A DNA stretch of 64,000 nucleotides from Lyngbya confervoides BDU141951 (lineage in GTDB: Bacteria > Cyanobacteriota > Cyanobacteriia > Thermosynechococcales > Thermosynechococcaceae), in NCBI RefSeq assembly GCF_000817775.3, contig NZ_JTHE03000015.1, forward strand, positions 23,992 to 87,991. The letters run 5' to 3'. Positions within the stretch are counted from its first letter, which is position 1. Each line of letters begins with the position of its first letter. Shown piece after piece: positions 15,693 through 23,398 of this stretch. The position numbers were made by a program, and so were the translations under genes. The notes beneath the pieces are model-generated. The model saw only the letters and a list, made by a program, of their open reading frames with translations, did no database searches and was not told the origin of the DNA.

Positions 15693-17405
15693 ATGGAACG
15701 ATTTAATCTGGAAGTCTTTCGCCAATTTTGGGCGATCGCCAAGCCCTACTGGTTTAGCGACGAAAAGTGGCGCGCGCGCGGGCTGCTGCTGCTGGTCTTG
15801 GTTCTCTCCCTGGCCTACACGGGCCTGAGCGTCCTGCTCAATAACCAGCGCGGCGCTTTAATCTCCTCGCTCTCGGCCCAGGATGAGGCTCGATTTTGGC
15901 AGACCATTCTCATTTTTAGCCTGGTGCTGGTGGCCTATGCGCCTTTATTTGCTGGCTATGTGTATCTGCGCGATCGTCTGGGGCTGCAGTGGCGGCGCTG
16001 GCTCACAGAGCGTTTTGTGGACAACTACTTTCGCGATCGCGCCTACTACGATCTCAACACGGGCGAGCCTGAGATCGACAATCCAGATCAACGAATTGCG
16101 GAGGATGTCAAAAGCTTTACCGGCGAATCCTTAACCCTGGCCTTGGTGATGTTGGACTCTGTACTGTCCGTGGCTGCCTTCGGGGAGGTTCTCTGGGGAA
16201 TTTCGCCGCGGCTGGTGGTGTTTTTGGTCCTCTACGCCGTGGTGGGGACCCTACTCACCGTGGGCGTGTTTGGCAAAGCCCTGGTGCGATTAAACTTTGC
16301 CCAACTTAAAAAAGAAGCTGACTTCCGCTTTAGTCTGGTGCGGATTCGTGAAAATGCCGAAGCGATCGCCTTTTACCGAGGCGAAAATCAAGAATCCACC
16401 CAGATTAAGCATCGCTTTATGGCTGCCTTTGAAAACTATAAGCGGCTCATTTTCTGGGAGCTGAATCTCAATGGTTTGACCAACGCCTACGAGTTTATTC
16501 CCTTTATTTTGCCAGCGCTGGTGGTGGCTCCCAGCATCTTTGCCGGGGACCTGGAAGTGGGGAAGGTCTCGGAAGCCCAGGGAGCATTTATTCGCGTCTT
16601 CTTTTCCCTCAATTTAATTGTGGCCCGGTTCCAGGAACTCACCACCTTTGGAGCAGGCATTGAACGTTTGTACACCTTTGCCGACTGTCTGGAACAGGCC
16701 CAACCGACCGAGACACAGTCCGATCAGCCAACCATTGCGGTGACACCAGGCAAGCAGCTGGCGCTACAACAGCTGACGGTCATGACGCCCAACTACCAAC
16801 GGACCCTGATCCAGGATCTGTGCGTAGCCCTGCCAGCGGGAGAGGGGCTGCTGGTGCGTGGCCCGAGCGGCTGTGGCAAAAGTTCGCTGCTGCGGGCGAT
16901 CGCAAGTCTTTGGAACGCTGGGTCCGGGACCATTGTTCGCCCCGACCTGGACCATATGCTGTTCTTGCCCCAGCGTCCCTACATGATTCTGGGCACCCTG
17001 CGAGATCAGCTTCTCTATCCCCACGTCACGGTTCAGGTGGAGGATGAGCGCCTGACGCAGGTGCTGGCGCAGGTCAACCTTCCTGGTCTGGAGCAGCAAT
17101 TTGGGGGCTTTGAGGCCAGGGAAGATTGGGCGGCGGTTCTCTCCCTGGGTGAACAGCAGCGGCTGTCCTTTGCGCGAGTTCTCTTGAATAATCCCAAATA
17201 TGCCATTCTTGACGAGGCCACCAGTGCGCTGGATCTGCAGAATGAAGCGGACCTGTATGGACAGCTGCAAAGCACGGGCACCACGTTTTTGAGTGTCGGC
17301 CACCGCGAAACCCTGGCGGCCTATCACCACCTGGCCCTAGATCTGGAGGCAGATCACAGCTGGAGACTCTCTCCCCTCAGCGGTTCCCCGGATTCCGTCC
17401 CGTAA
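15693..17405 (+). CDS. ABC exporter, SbmA/BacA-like, fused permease and ATPase
   Basis: 570 residues. About six membrane helices span residues 25-330, beginning with the FWAIAKPYWFSDEKWRAR segment typical of the YddA/SbmA-BacA group. The ATPase domain follows with Walker A GPSGCGKSS (about 390), the signature LSLGEQQR, Walker B YAILDEATSALD and the H-loop histidine in SVGHRET. The family includes exporters and importers of peptides, very-long-chain fatty acyl groups and cobalamin-like compounds, so the substrate is open. Its TAA stop sits in one arm of an inverted repeat shared with the next convergent gene. Confidence 0.9.
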   Translation: MERFNLEVFRQFWAIAKPYWFSDEKWRARGLLLLVLVLSLAYTGLSVLLNNQRGALISSLSAQDEARFWQTILIFSLVLVAYAPLFAGYVYLRDRLGLQWRRWLTERFVDNYFRDRAYYDLNTGEPEIDNPDQRIAEDVKSFTGESLTLALVMLDSVLSVAAFGEVLWGISPRLVVFLVLYAVVGTLLTVGVFGKALVRLNFAQLKKEADFRFSLVRIRENAEAIAFYRGENQESTQIKHRFMAAFENYKRLIFWELNLNGLTNAYEFIPFILPALVVAPSIFAGDLEVGKVSEAQGAFIRVFFSLNLIVARFQELTTFGAGIERLYTFADCLEQAQPTETQSDQPTIAVTPGKQLALQQLTVMTPNYQRTLIQDLCVALPAGEGLLVRGPSGCGKSSLLRAIASLWNAGSGTIVRPDLDHMLFLPQRPYMILGTLRDQLLYPHVTVQVEDERLTQVLAQVNLPGLEQQFGGFEAREDWAAVLSLGEQQRLSFARVLLNNPKYAILDEATSALDLQNEADLYGQLQSTGTTFLSVGHRETLAAYHHLALDLEADHSWRLSPLSGSPDSVP

Positions 17406-17449
17406 CCCCTCGATTTCGGCCTCTCCTTTTCGGCTGCTTTGAGGGGTTA
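17403..17449. terminator. Inverted repeat containing both stop codons of a convergent pair
   Basis: TAACCCCTC (17403-17411) pairs perfectly with GAGGGGTTA (17441-17449) across a 29-base loop. The TAA in the left arm ends the exporter gene, and the complementary TTA in the right arm ends the minus-strand gene. Likely a bidirectional termination or mRNA end-stabilising hairpin; there is no long U tract. Confidence 0.6.
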
Positions 17450-17977
17450 GGGCTGTTGCTGGGACTGGGGGGGAGGGGCCTCGATCCCGGAGGAGGTACC
17501 GATCCAGTCCACGTTCTGCCACATCAAAACCCCCCCCAGGGACATTGCCGCCACCAAGGCGGCTCCGGAGGTCAAGCGCAGTTGTCGTCGCAGCGCCCTG
17601 ATCTGGCGCTGCTGGGACCCGATTAAGACCTCGGGGGCGGGCGCTACGGTCTGCACGGTCACGGTTGGGGGGATCGGCGGCACTTTAAAGGCTACCTTTG
17701 AAAACAGCCAGCCTGTAATCAGCCGCGGCGTCTTTTTCACTAGCCAGCGATAGCCGAAATAGCGACCTACGGGGGTGGCCCAGTGAGCCACGGTTTTCAG
17801 GCCGTGATTTACGGGTTTGAACTTGACCTTATGGTTGATGAAATTAATCGTGCCGGTGGCGTAGAGGCGATCCAGAATCAGCTTGATCGTTGCCTCTTCA
17901 TTGACCATCAGCTGAGTGACCAGCAGCTCCACGTCCCGTCGACGGATTTGCTGATTGATGGATTCCTGGTCTTGCAT
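17447..17977 (-). CDS. Hypothetical membrane protein
   Basis: 176 residues, family not recognised. The N-terminal half is soluble and basic (QQIRRRDVELLVTQLMVNEEATIKLI). A proline-rich linker around 110-125 leads to a basic stretch (QQRQIRALRRQLRL) and one transmembrane helix (about 137-155), then a proline/glutamine-rich tail. Its start is 70 bases from the divergent ExoD gene, so the two may share a regulatory region. Confidence 0.7.
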   Translation of the reverse strand: MQDQESINQQIRRRDVELLVTQLMVNEEATIKLILDRLYATGTINFINHKVKFKPVNHGLKTVAHWATPVGRYFGYRWLVKKTPRLITGWLFSKVAFKVPPIPPTVTVQTVAPAPEVLIGSQQRQIRALRRQLRLTSGAALVAAMSLGGVLMWQNVDWIGTSSGIEAPPPQSQQQP

Positions 17978-18046
17978 AGCTCCGCTGTCAATGGTATCTG
18001 ACTATTACTATGCCATACGCCTTTTTGGCAAATTGTAAATTGCAGC

Positions 18047-18823
18047 ATGGCGGTTTCACCACTAGGACCACCACTAGAACCAGGGGCCTTCAAGCAGCTG
18101 CTAGCGCCGTCGTTCCCGGGTTCGAGGCTGGGCGATCGCATCATTCGGATGTTACGCTGGTGGCCGCAAAGACCGCCAACGTTTCTGCTAAACGGTGAGA
18201 TTGCCCTGACTTTTTCCGCCCATCCCAAATTCTCCCAGGACCTTCGCAATCTGCTGAGGCGGCTCGCAGATCGCCCCCTCACCCTGGGAGACTTGGTCAC
18301 CGAAACCGCCGACCGCGGAGTGGTCTTGATGATTGGTTTACTGGTGCTGCCCTTCCTGTTGCCGATGCCACCGGGGTTAACTACCATTCTGGGGGGCGGC
18401 AGTCTTCTGCTGAGCCTGCAGTTGATCTTTGGTAAAAATGTACCCTGGCTACCGCCGCGCATCGCCCGATTTCGATTTCCACAAAGGCTGGCCAAGCAGG
18501 TTCTCAACAACTTGCATCGCTTTACCCGCTTGCTTGAGACCCACACCCGACCCCGCTGGCTATCCTTGGCCCAGCATCCCCTGGCCCAGCGGATTAATGG
18601 CCTGTGCATGGCGTGGCTGGCGCTGCTGCTCATGAGTCCAGTTCCCTTTACCAATCCCATTCCCACCGTGGGAATTTTGCTGTTTGTGGTGGCCATGCTA
18701 GAGCGTGATGGCCTGCTTCTGTGCATTGCCTACGGAATGACGGGCCTGATTACGGCCATGGTGGGCATCATTGCCTTTCTGGTCTGGCAATCCCCGGACT
18801 GGCTACCCCAGATATTTTCCTGA
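18047..18823 (+). CDS. exoD: ExoD-family exopolysaccharide synthesis protein
   Basis: 258 residues. FSQDLRNLLRRLADRPLTLGDLVTETADRG and then LPFLLPMPPG match ExoD, a membrane protein affecting exopolysaccharide production in rhizobia and common in cyanobacteria. Three to four membrane segments are visible, around 95-130 and 185-250. ATG 18047 is the first start after the divergent intergenic space. The biochemical role in the family is not known. Confidence 0.88.
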   Translation: MAVSPLGPPLEPGAFKQLLAPSFPGSRLGDRIIRMLRWWPQRPPTFLLNGEIALTFSAHPKFSQDLRNLLRRLADRPLTLGDLVTETADRGVVLMIGLLVLPFLLPMPPGLTTILGGGSLLLSLQLIFGKNVPWLPPRIARFRFPQRLAKQVLNNLHRFTRLLETHTRPRWLSLAQHPLAQRINGLCMAWLALLLMSPVPFTNPIPTVGILLFVVAMLERDGLLLCIAYGMTGLITAMVGIIAFLVWQSPDWLPQIFS

Positions 18824-18924
18824 GGCCCTCGCAATGAAAGCCTGCAAAACAGCAGGGAAAGTTTGTGGACTTCCCCTGCGATGGCGGCAATGCCTAACTC
18901 TTACATTGGGATCACTGGGCTCAG

Positions 18925-19905
18925 CTACCAGCTCCAGGTTCTGGTTGCGCTAAAGGATCCATCTTGCCAGTTGGCGTAGTGGAACCCGGTTGCTCCACCG
19001 TGGGCCGGCCAGAAGCAGCCAATATCCCAACGGACGTAGGAGGATTCCGTATCACAATTAGAGCAAGAATCGCGATCGCGGCGGCTGCCAATTTCAGCCC
19101 GTGTTTCTATGTAATTAATCCGTGTGTGGGGACGATATCCACCTTGGATCGGCCCCCAAGCTTCGGCCTTGGTCCAGGCCCGATAATCGCGGCAAAAGCC
19201 ACCGCGGTAGCGCCAGTACATGGACCAGGAGAATTGAGAAAACGGATAGGGGTTCGCAGCTTGCAGCATGGGGACTCCTACGAGGGGCAGCGAAGCCTGG
19301 AGCGTGGGGAAAAACCTTGCGGCCGGTTGCTGCACCTCAAAAACTTCGCTTTTTACAAACAGCGTCACCCTTTGTCCCAGTTCATCGAGGAGGGTGCCAT
19401 CGGGTTTGAGGGTGTACTTCATTTCTGCCAGCTGATCCTTGAGGGTGCGTGGCACAAAGGGGGTTTCCACTAGATAGAGGCCAGTCTCGGGCACCGTTTG
19501 CAGTTCCGACCAGCGCTGCAGGGAAATTTGCCTAACGCCAGGGAGATCGCTCAAAGCCAGACCCGCACGGGAGGCCGGAGCGATCTGGACCGATCCGCCG
19601 TTAAATTTCAGATCTCCCTTGGGCAGGCGAATTTGTTGTAAGGAAGGCTGAATGGGCTGTACCTCAACGGGCTGAATTTGAATCGGCCGGAGGGGCCTCT
19701 GGGGACCCGGATCAACCTGGGCAATAGCGCGATTGTAATCCAGCTTGGCCTGCAAGGGACAAGCTGGATTCTCGCTCTGCTGAGCCGACCCCTCGGCAGC
19801 ATTGAGGACCGGGGAGAAACTGCGGTTAAAGGCATCGGCAGGAAGTATGCTTGAGAACAGCGCAGTTAGGGTAAATGCACTGATTGCGATTATTTTTTTG
19901 TTCAT
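18925..19905 (-). CDS. Secreted hypothetical protein
   Basis: 326 residues from ATG 19905 (a GTG at 19914 is in frame). A clear signal peptide MNKKIIAISAFTLTALFSS... ends near PADA. The middle has a PQRPLRPIQIQPVEVQPIQ-like proline/glutamine segment. The C-terminal 110 residues are rich in aromatic residues, Gly and Cys (FCRDYRAW, SCSNCDTESSYVRW). Family not recognised; the cysteines suggest disulfides in an exported protein. Confidence 0.7.
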   Translation of the reverse strand: MNKKIIAISAFTLTALFSSILPADAFNRSFSPVLNAAEGSAQQSENPACPLQAKLDYNRAIAQVDPGPQRPLRPIQIQPVEVQPIQPSLQQIRLPKGDLKFNGGSVQIAPASRAGLALSDLPGVRQISLQRWSELQTVPETGLYLVETPFVPRTLKDQLAEMKYTLKPDGTLLDELGQRVTLFVKSEVFEVQQPAARFFPTLQASLPLVGVPMLQAANPYPFSQFSWSMYWRYRGGFCRDYRAWTKAEAWGPIQGGYRPHTRINYIETRAEIGSRRDRDSCSNCDTESSYVRWDIGCFWPAHGGATGFHYANWQDGSFSATRTWSW

Positions 19906-20421
19906 GATCTGCACCGAACCTGAGAGTGACAGAGGGGTTCACAGCTTCAAACGGGAAGGCTCTGCACCTTGATTGTTTGTCTTGGATGGCAATGAAGTTT
20001 TTGTACGGGTGGAGGGACGATTTCTGACGGCTAGACCCACATCCCTCGGCAACGATCAAGGCCGCTATTCCTTTAACTCTATGCTAGCGCCGAACTAGCG
20101 GCATTCGCTGTGATCTCTATCAGCTTGAGGGGACAGACGAATCCCCTTTCAGGCTCTAGGGCGATCGCGCCCTGTAGATGCAAAGGTGCATAGGCCACGG
20201 AGGCCATCATCCGCAAGGCGATCGCTTTCGTCCATATTGTAGAGTTCAGATTGGGGTTCCTTCGCTAAAGTAAGGAGGAGATGGGGCGTTGGGTCAGGTC
20301 AGATTTTAATCTCCATTGATCCCCGCTGATCTCCATCCCAATGTCCGAAACCCAGTGAACTGAATCGAAAGGAAATGCTTGTTATTTTTCAGCAGGGCTG
20401 CTGTAGGAGTGATCTTTAGCG
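19906..20421. other. Long divergent intergenic region with hairpins, no gene seen
   Basis: About 515 bases between divergent genes. Hairpins seen: AGGGGA...TCCCCT (20128-20147) and AGGGCG ATCG CGCCCT centred on a HIP1 site (20158-20173). No open frame of reasonable length or clear promoter was found. Confidence 0.45.
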
Positions 20422-21441
20422 ATGCGTTTATTCCATACCCTTAGCATTGATCTAGGCACGGCCAATACCCTCATTTTGGATCTTGAGCATGGGATTGTCT
20501 TAAAAGAGCCCACGGTGATTGCTCTGGACTCTGCCTCCGATGAAGTTGTGGCCCTGGGGCAGGCGGCCGAGCAGCTGCGCGGTCGCATATCCAATAAGGT
20601 GGTGGTGAAGCGTCCCCTCAAAGATGGTGTCATTGTCGCCCTAGACGCCGCCGATCTAATGCTCTCTCACTTTATTCGGCAGATTCTTGGGCGCGGACAT
20701 ATTTTTTTGCCTAGGGTCATTGTGGGAGTGCCCAGCGGAGCTACGGATATTGAATGTCGCGCCCTCAAGGAGGCGGTGGCGCGGGCCGGAGCCAAGCTGC
20801 TGTACTTAATTGATGAACCCGTGGCGGCGGCCATTGGAGCAGGCTTGCCGATTACAGAACCGGTGGGCAGCATGGTGATTGATATCGGCGGCGGCACCAG
20901 CGAAGTGGCGGTGCTGAGTATGGCGGGGGTTGTCTTTAGTGAGTCTGTGGAGGTGGCTGGGGATGAGCTGACCGAGTCGATTCAGCGCTGGATTAAGCAG
21001 GAATATCACATGGTGGTCAGCTATCGAGTGGCGGAGGAGGTCAAGCATCAACTTGGGTCTGCCCACGCCTCGGCAGGATTGGATGAGAAAACCATGGAGG
21101 TTGCGGGGATCAATTTGCTCTCGGGCTTACCGGCAAAGATCTCCCTTAGCGGCGTTGAGGTCCGGGAGATGATGGCTGAGCCGATTGGGGTGATTCTAGC
21201 GATGATTCGGCAGTCCCTGGAGCGGCTTCCCCCAGAACTGGCGGCAGACCTAGCCGAACGCGGAATTGTCTTGACCGGAGGGGGAGCGCTGCTGCAAGGA
21301 TTAGCCCAGCGCATTGGCGAGGAGTTTGAAATTTTTGTGGATGTTCCGCCCGAGCCGCTTCACTGCGTTGTGCTGGGCGCGGGAGAGGCCATCGCGAATC
21401 CTAAAAAATATGGTCGCTTTCTGCAAAAAGTTGAATCTTAA
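20422..21441 (+). CDS. mreB: MreB-family rod-shape actin homologue
   Basis: 339 residues. The phosphate 1 motif SIDLGTANT, VVKRPLKDGVI, the IDEPVAAAIGAG segment, the phosphate 2 motif VIDIGGGTSEVAV and the adenosine motif IVLTGGGALL are all intact. MreB polymerises under the membrane and guides peptidoglycan synthesis. Bacterial mreB genes are often followed by mreC and mreD; here a terminator hairpin and a convergent gene follow, so this is a solitary copy, perhaps a paralogue. No strong ribosome binding site precedes ATG 20422. Confidence 0.93.
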   Translation: MRLFHTLSIDLGTANTLILDLEHGIVLKEPTVIALDSASDEVVALGQAAEQLRGRISNKVVVKRPLKDGVIVALDAADLMLSHFIRQILGRGHIFLPRVIVGVPSGATDIECRALKEAVARAGAKLLYLIDEPVAAAIGAGLPITEPVGSMVIDIGGGTSEVAVLSMAGVVFSESVEVAGDELTESIQRWIKQEYHMVVSYRVAEEVKHQLGSAHASAGLDEKTMEVAGINLLSGLPAKISLSGVEVREMMAEPIGVILAMIRQSLERLPPELAADLAERGIVLTGGGALLQGLAQRIGEEFEIFVDVPPEPLHCVVLGAGEAIANPKKYGRFLQKVES

Positions 21442-21443
21442 CC

Positions 21444-21468
21444 CCCAGGAGCCCAGACTGCTCCTGGG
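21444..21468. terminator. Hairpin after mreB
   Basis: CCCAGGAGC (21444-21452) pairs perfectly with GCTCCTGGG (21460-21468), loop of 7, four bases after the mreB stop. It lies between convergent genes. No U tract follows, so termination is probable but not certain. Confidence 0.6.
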
Positions 21469-21546
21469 CGGGGAGAGCCCCCCGCAGGCTCCCACGAATC
21501 CTTTGGGTATTCTAAACCCGCGGTGCAAAAGGAGGTTCAGATCCCG

Positions 21547-22113
21547 TCAGGGTTCATCGCCGGGGGGCGTGCTGGGCGATCGGCCTGACCCTTGATTGTC
21601 TGGCGTGGGTGCAGAGGTTTGAGCGGGAGAAGATCCGGGCGCGGGAGAACCCGATCCCGCCTCTGGCGGCTGAGTGACTGGCGTTCTAGATTGACTGCGG
21701 ATCTGCTCAAGCTGCACCTCTAGCTGACGAATTTGGTTTTCATGGTCTTGAACGGCATCGGCCAAGTTGGCCGGTATTTGTCGCTCTAGATCCTGGATAC
21801 GCGTCTGGATCTGGTCTAGCTGCTGCTGCTCCACAACAGCATTGCCAGCGGACTGGGCGATCTGTTTTTGCTCCAGGGCTTGAAGCCTCAAGGTGACCCA
21901 GGCCAGGCTGCCACCGAGAAGAATAATCAGGAGGGACAGCAGCACCTTGAGCCAGGTGGTTTGCGATCGCAGATCGCGGATTTTCTGGTTTAGATTTGCA
22001 CTCTCAAGCTTGAGGTCTTGGAGATAGAGGGAATAATCGTTCCCCCCTGATGCCGAGGGAGACGATGGGGCCAAGTTTTCCCCCGAGTTCGGGGAGGCAT
22101 AGGGATCATTCAT
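21547..22113 (-). CDS. Hypothetical coiled-coil membrane protein
   Basis: 188 residues. A soluble N-terminus with a short coiled coil (YLQDLKLESANLNQKIRDLRS) is followed by one transmembrane helix (about 56-75), a longer coiled coil (about 77-145, rich in Gln/Leu heptads) and a Pro/Ser/Gly-rich tail. Family not recognised. A single-pass topology with an extracytoplasmic coiled coil is likely. Confidence 0.7.
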   Translation of the reverse strand: MNDPYASPNSGENLAPSSPSASGGNDYSLYLQDLKLESANLNQKIRDLRSQTTWLKVLLSLLIILLGGSLAWVTLRLQALEQKQIAQSAGNAVVEQQQLDQIQTRIQDLERQIPANLADAVQDHENQIRQLEVQLEQIRSQSRTPVTQPPEAGSGSPAPGSSPAQTSAPTPDNQGSGRSPSTPPGDEP

Positions 22114-22139
22114 GACAGTTCTCCAGATAAAGACAGGGG

Positions 22140-22172
22140 CACGATGGCATGACTAAAGGACATGCCATCGTG
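22140..22172. repeat. Perfect 12-base inverted repeat
   Basis: CACGATGGCATG (22140-22151) and CATGCCATCGTG (22161-22172) with a 9-base loop, in the gap between two minus-strand genes. Either a terminator for the upstream outer-membrane gene or an operator for the coiled-coil gene. No U tract follows on either strand. Confidence 0.7.
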
Positions 22173-22188
22173 AGGGAACACACTTCTT

Positions 22189-22212
22189 TAATCTAGCCGC
22201 TAATTTAGCCGC
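22189..22212. repeat. 12-base tandem duplication, one mismatch
   Basis: TAATCTAGCCGC is followed directly by TAATTTAGCCGC. Confidence 0.9.
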
Positions 22213-22259
22213 TCCGTCCGAGGCGCGACCCGATTGCGGGATTGAGCCTTACCCAGTCA

Positions 22260-22892
22260 CTAGCGACCCATGTTGTAGCCCACCCCCAGGAAAACGCCAA
22301 AGTCCCCATCATCAATGAACCCGGCATTGGTTCCCACCGTAGCGGTAAAGTCCCGGTTGAGCGGAACATCAATGCCGCCGTTGATCATGGGACCAAAATC
22401 GGCGTCGGTGGTCACCGCCATCCCTGCACCAATATAGGGAGCCAGCTGAATCTCCGATTGCCCCACGCGACCGATGCGAATGGGAGCAAAGTCAAAGGTG
22501 GCAGGTAGCAAGAAGGTGGCATCATCGGTAAAGTTGGTGGTTACCGCCGGGCGGACCGAGAAGAATTCCGTCAGGCCAATTTTGCTGTAGATAATCATGC
22601 CGTCCTTGCCAACGGAGGATCCCCCCACAGCCCCCAAGTTCCCACCAATGCCAATGTAGCTTGAACCGGATCGAGTGTCTCGTCCTGGCTCAAGGCCTGA
22701 TTCGGGAATGAGGTCCTCCGCATTTGGAAATTGCTGGGCAAGTTGCCGGGGAGGGGTCTGTTCAGCGAAATCCAGATTGGGGTCCAGGGGATCGGCTCCG
22801 GCTGCTTCTGAGAAGCAGAGGGACAGCCCTACCCCGCTGATCCAGCCCAGACCGACCAGCCCCATTAGAGATCCCAACGTCCGTTGCTTCAT
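22260..22892 (-). CDS. Outer-membrane beta-barrel-like protein
   Basis: 210 residues from ATG 22892; GGAG lies 5 bases upstream and decides against the in-frame GTG at 22898. A signal peptide (to about residue 35) is followed by a proline-rich linker and, from about 80, alternating amphipathic strands (SYIGIGGNLGAVG, IQLAPYIGAGMAV, TATVGTNAGFI) ending GVFLGVGYNMGR. This is the look of a small 8-strand barrel. Specific function unknown. Confidence 0.7.
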   Translation of the reverse strand: MKQRTLGSLMGLVGLGWISGVGLSLCFSEAAGADPLDPNLDFAEQTPPRQLAQQFPNAEDLIPESGLEPGRDTRSGSSYIGIGGNLGAVGGSSVGKDGMIIYSKIGLTEFFSVRPAVTTNFTDDATFLLPATFDFAPIRIGRVGQSEIQLAPYIGAGMAVTTDADFGPMINGGIDVPLNRDFTATVGTNAGFIDDGDFGVFLGVGYNMGR

Positions 22893-23398
22893 GATCACTC
22901 CTACCTTGCTAAATCATCCGTTGCCAAGTTTCGTTGCCCTTGCTGGAACCCAGAGGACCCGTAGATAGAGGCCTGGAAAACAGAGGGCGATGGCTGCGCC
23001 AAGGCACAGCTTTTTTCCTTGGCTTGATGCTTCCATTGAACTGGCAAACGCAGATGCGCTCCTCTTCATCAGGGAGGAACTTCATCCCTTGGGACTCATC
23101 CCAGGGGCGGAAGCCTAAAGATTGAAGGACAGTTCGCCAACTGACACAGGTGGGTGAGCCCCCTTTAGAAATATTAATTTTCTATCCCGGTCCTGGGTTC
23201 ATCCGGCAAAATTTTATTGTGACGATATCTGTCACTCTCACTCAATGAAGGCCAGACCTTGCGGCCGAACCATTCTTTCTCGCTAGAGTCAACGGCGTTT
23301 CATCTCCAACCGCCCGCGAAACTGAAGGCAGTTCAGCACCGGGCCGCAAGCTGGCATATCGTAGTGCCTGGCTTTGGGTAGAATAAGGAGCCGGATCG
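22893..23398. other. Intergenic region, no gene seen
   Basis: About 505 bases between divergent genes. It contains GTGAC GATATCT GTCAC (23219-23235), a possible operator half-way to the mscS start. A 63-codon frame at 22934 has unnatural composition and was not accepted. Confidence 0.45.

Noticed and set aside
16764..17330. 188-codon minus-strand frame opposite the ABC ATPase domain
   Set aside because: The plus strand carries intact Walker and signature motifs here; the opposite frame shows no motif.
17908..18726. 272-codon minus-strand frame opposite exoD
   Set aside because: It is a shadow of a well-recognised ExoD gene, rich in Arg/Ser and without family resemblance.
18964..19473. 169-codon plus-strand frame opposite the secreted protein gene
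   Set aside because: The minus-strand gene has a clear signal peptide and normal composition; this frame does not.
23219..23235. GTGAC-N7-GTCAC considered as a CRP-type site
   Set aside because: Spacing is one or more bases off the TGTGA-N6-TCACA form; left only as a possible operator.
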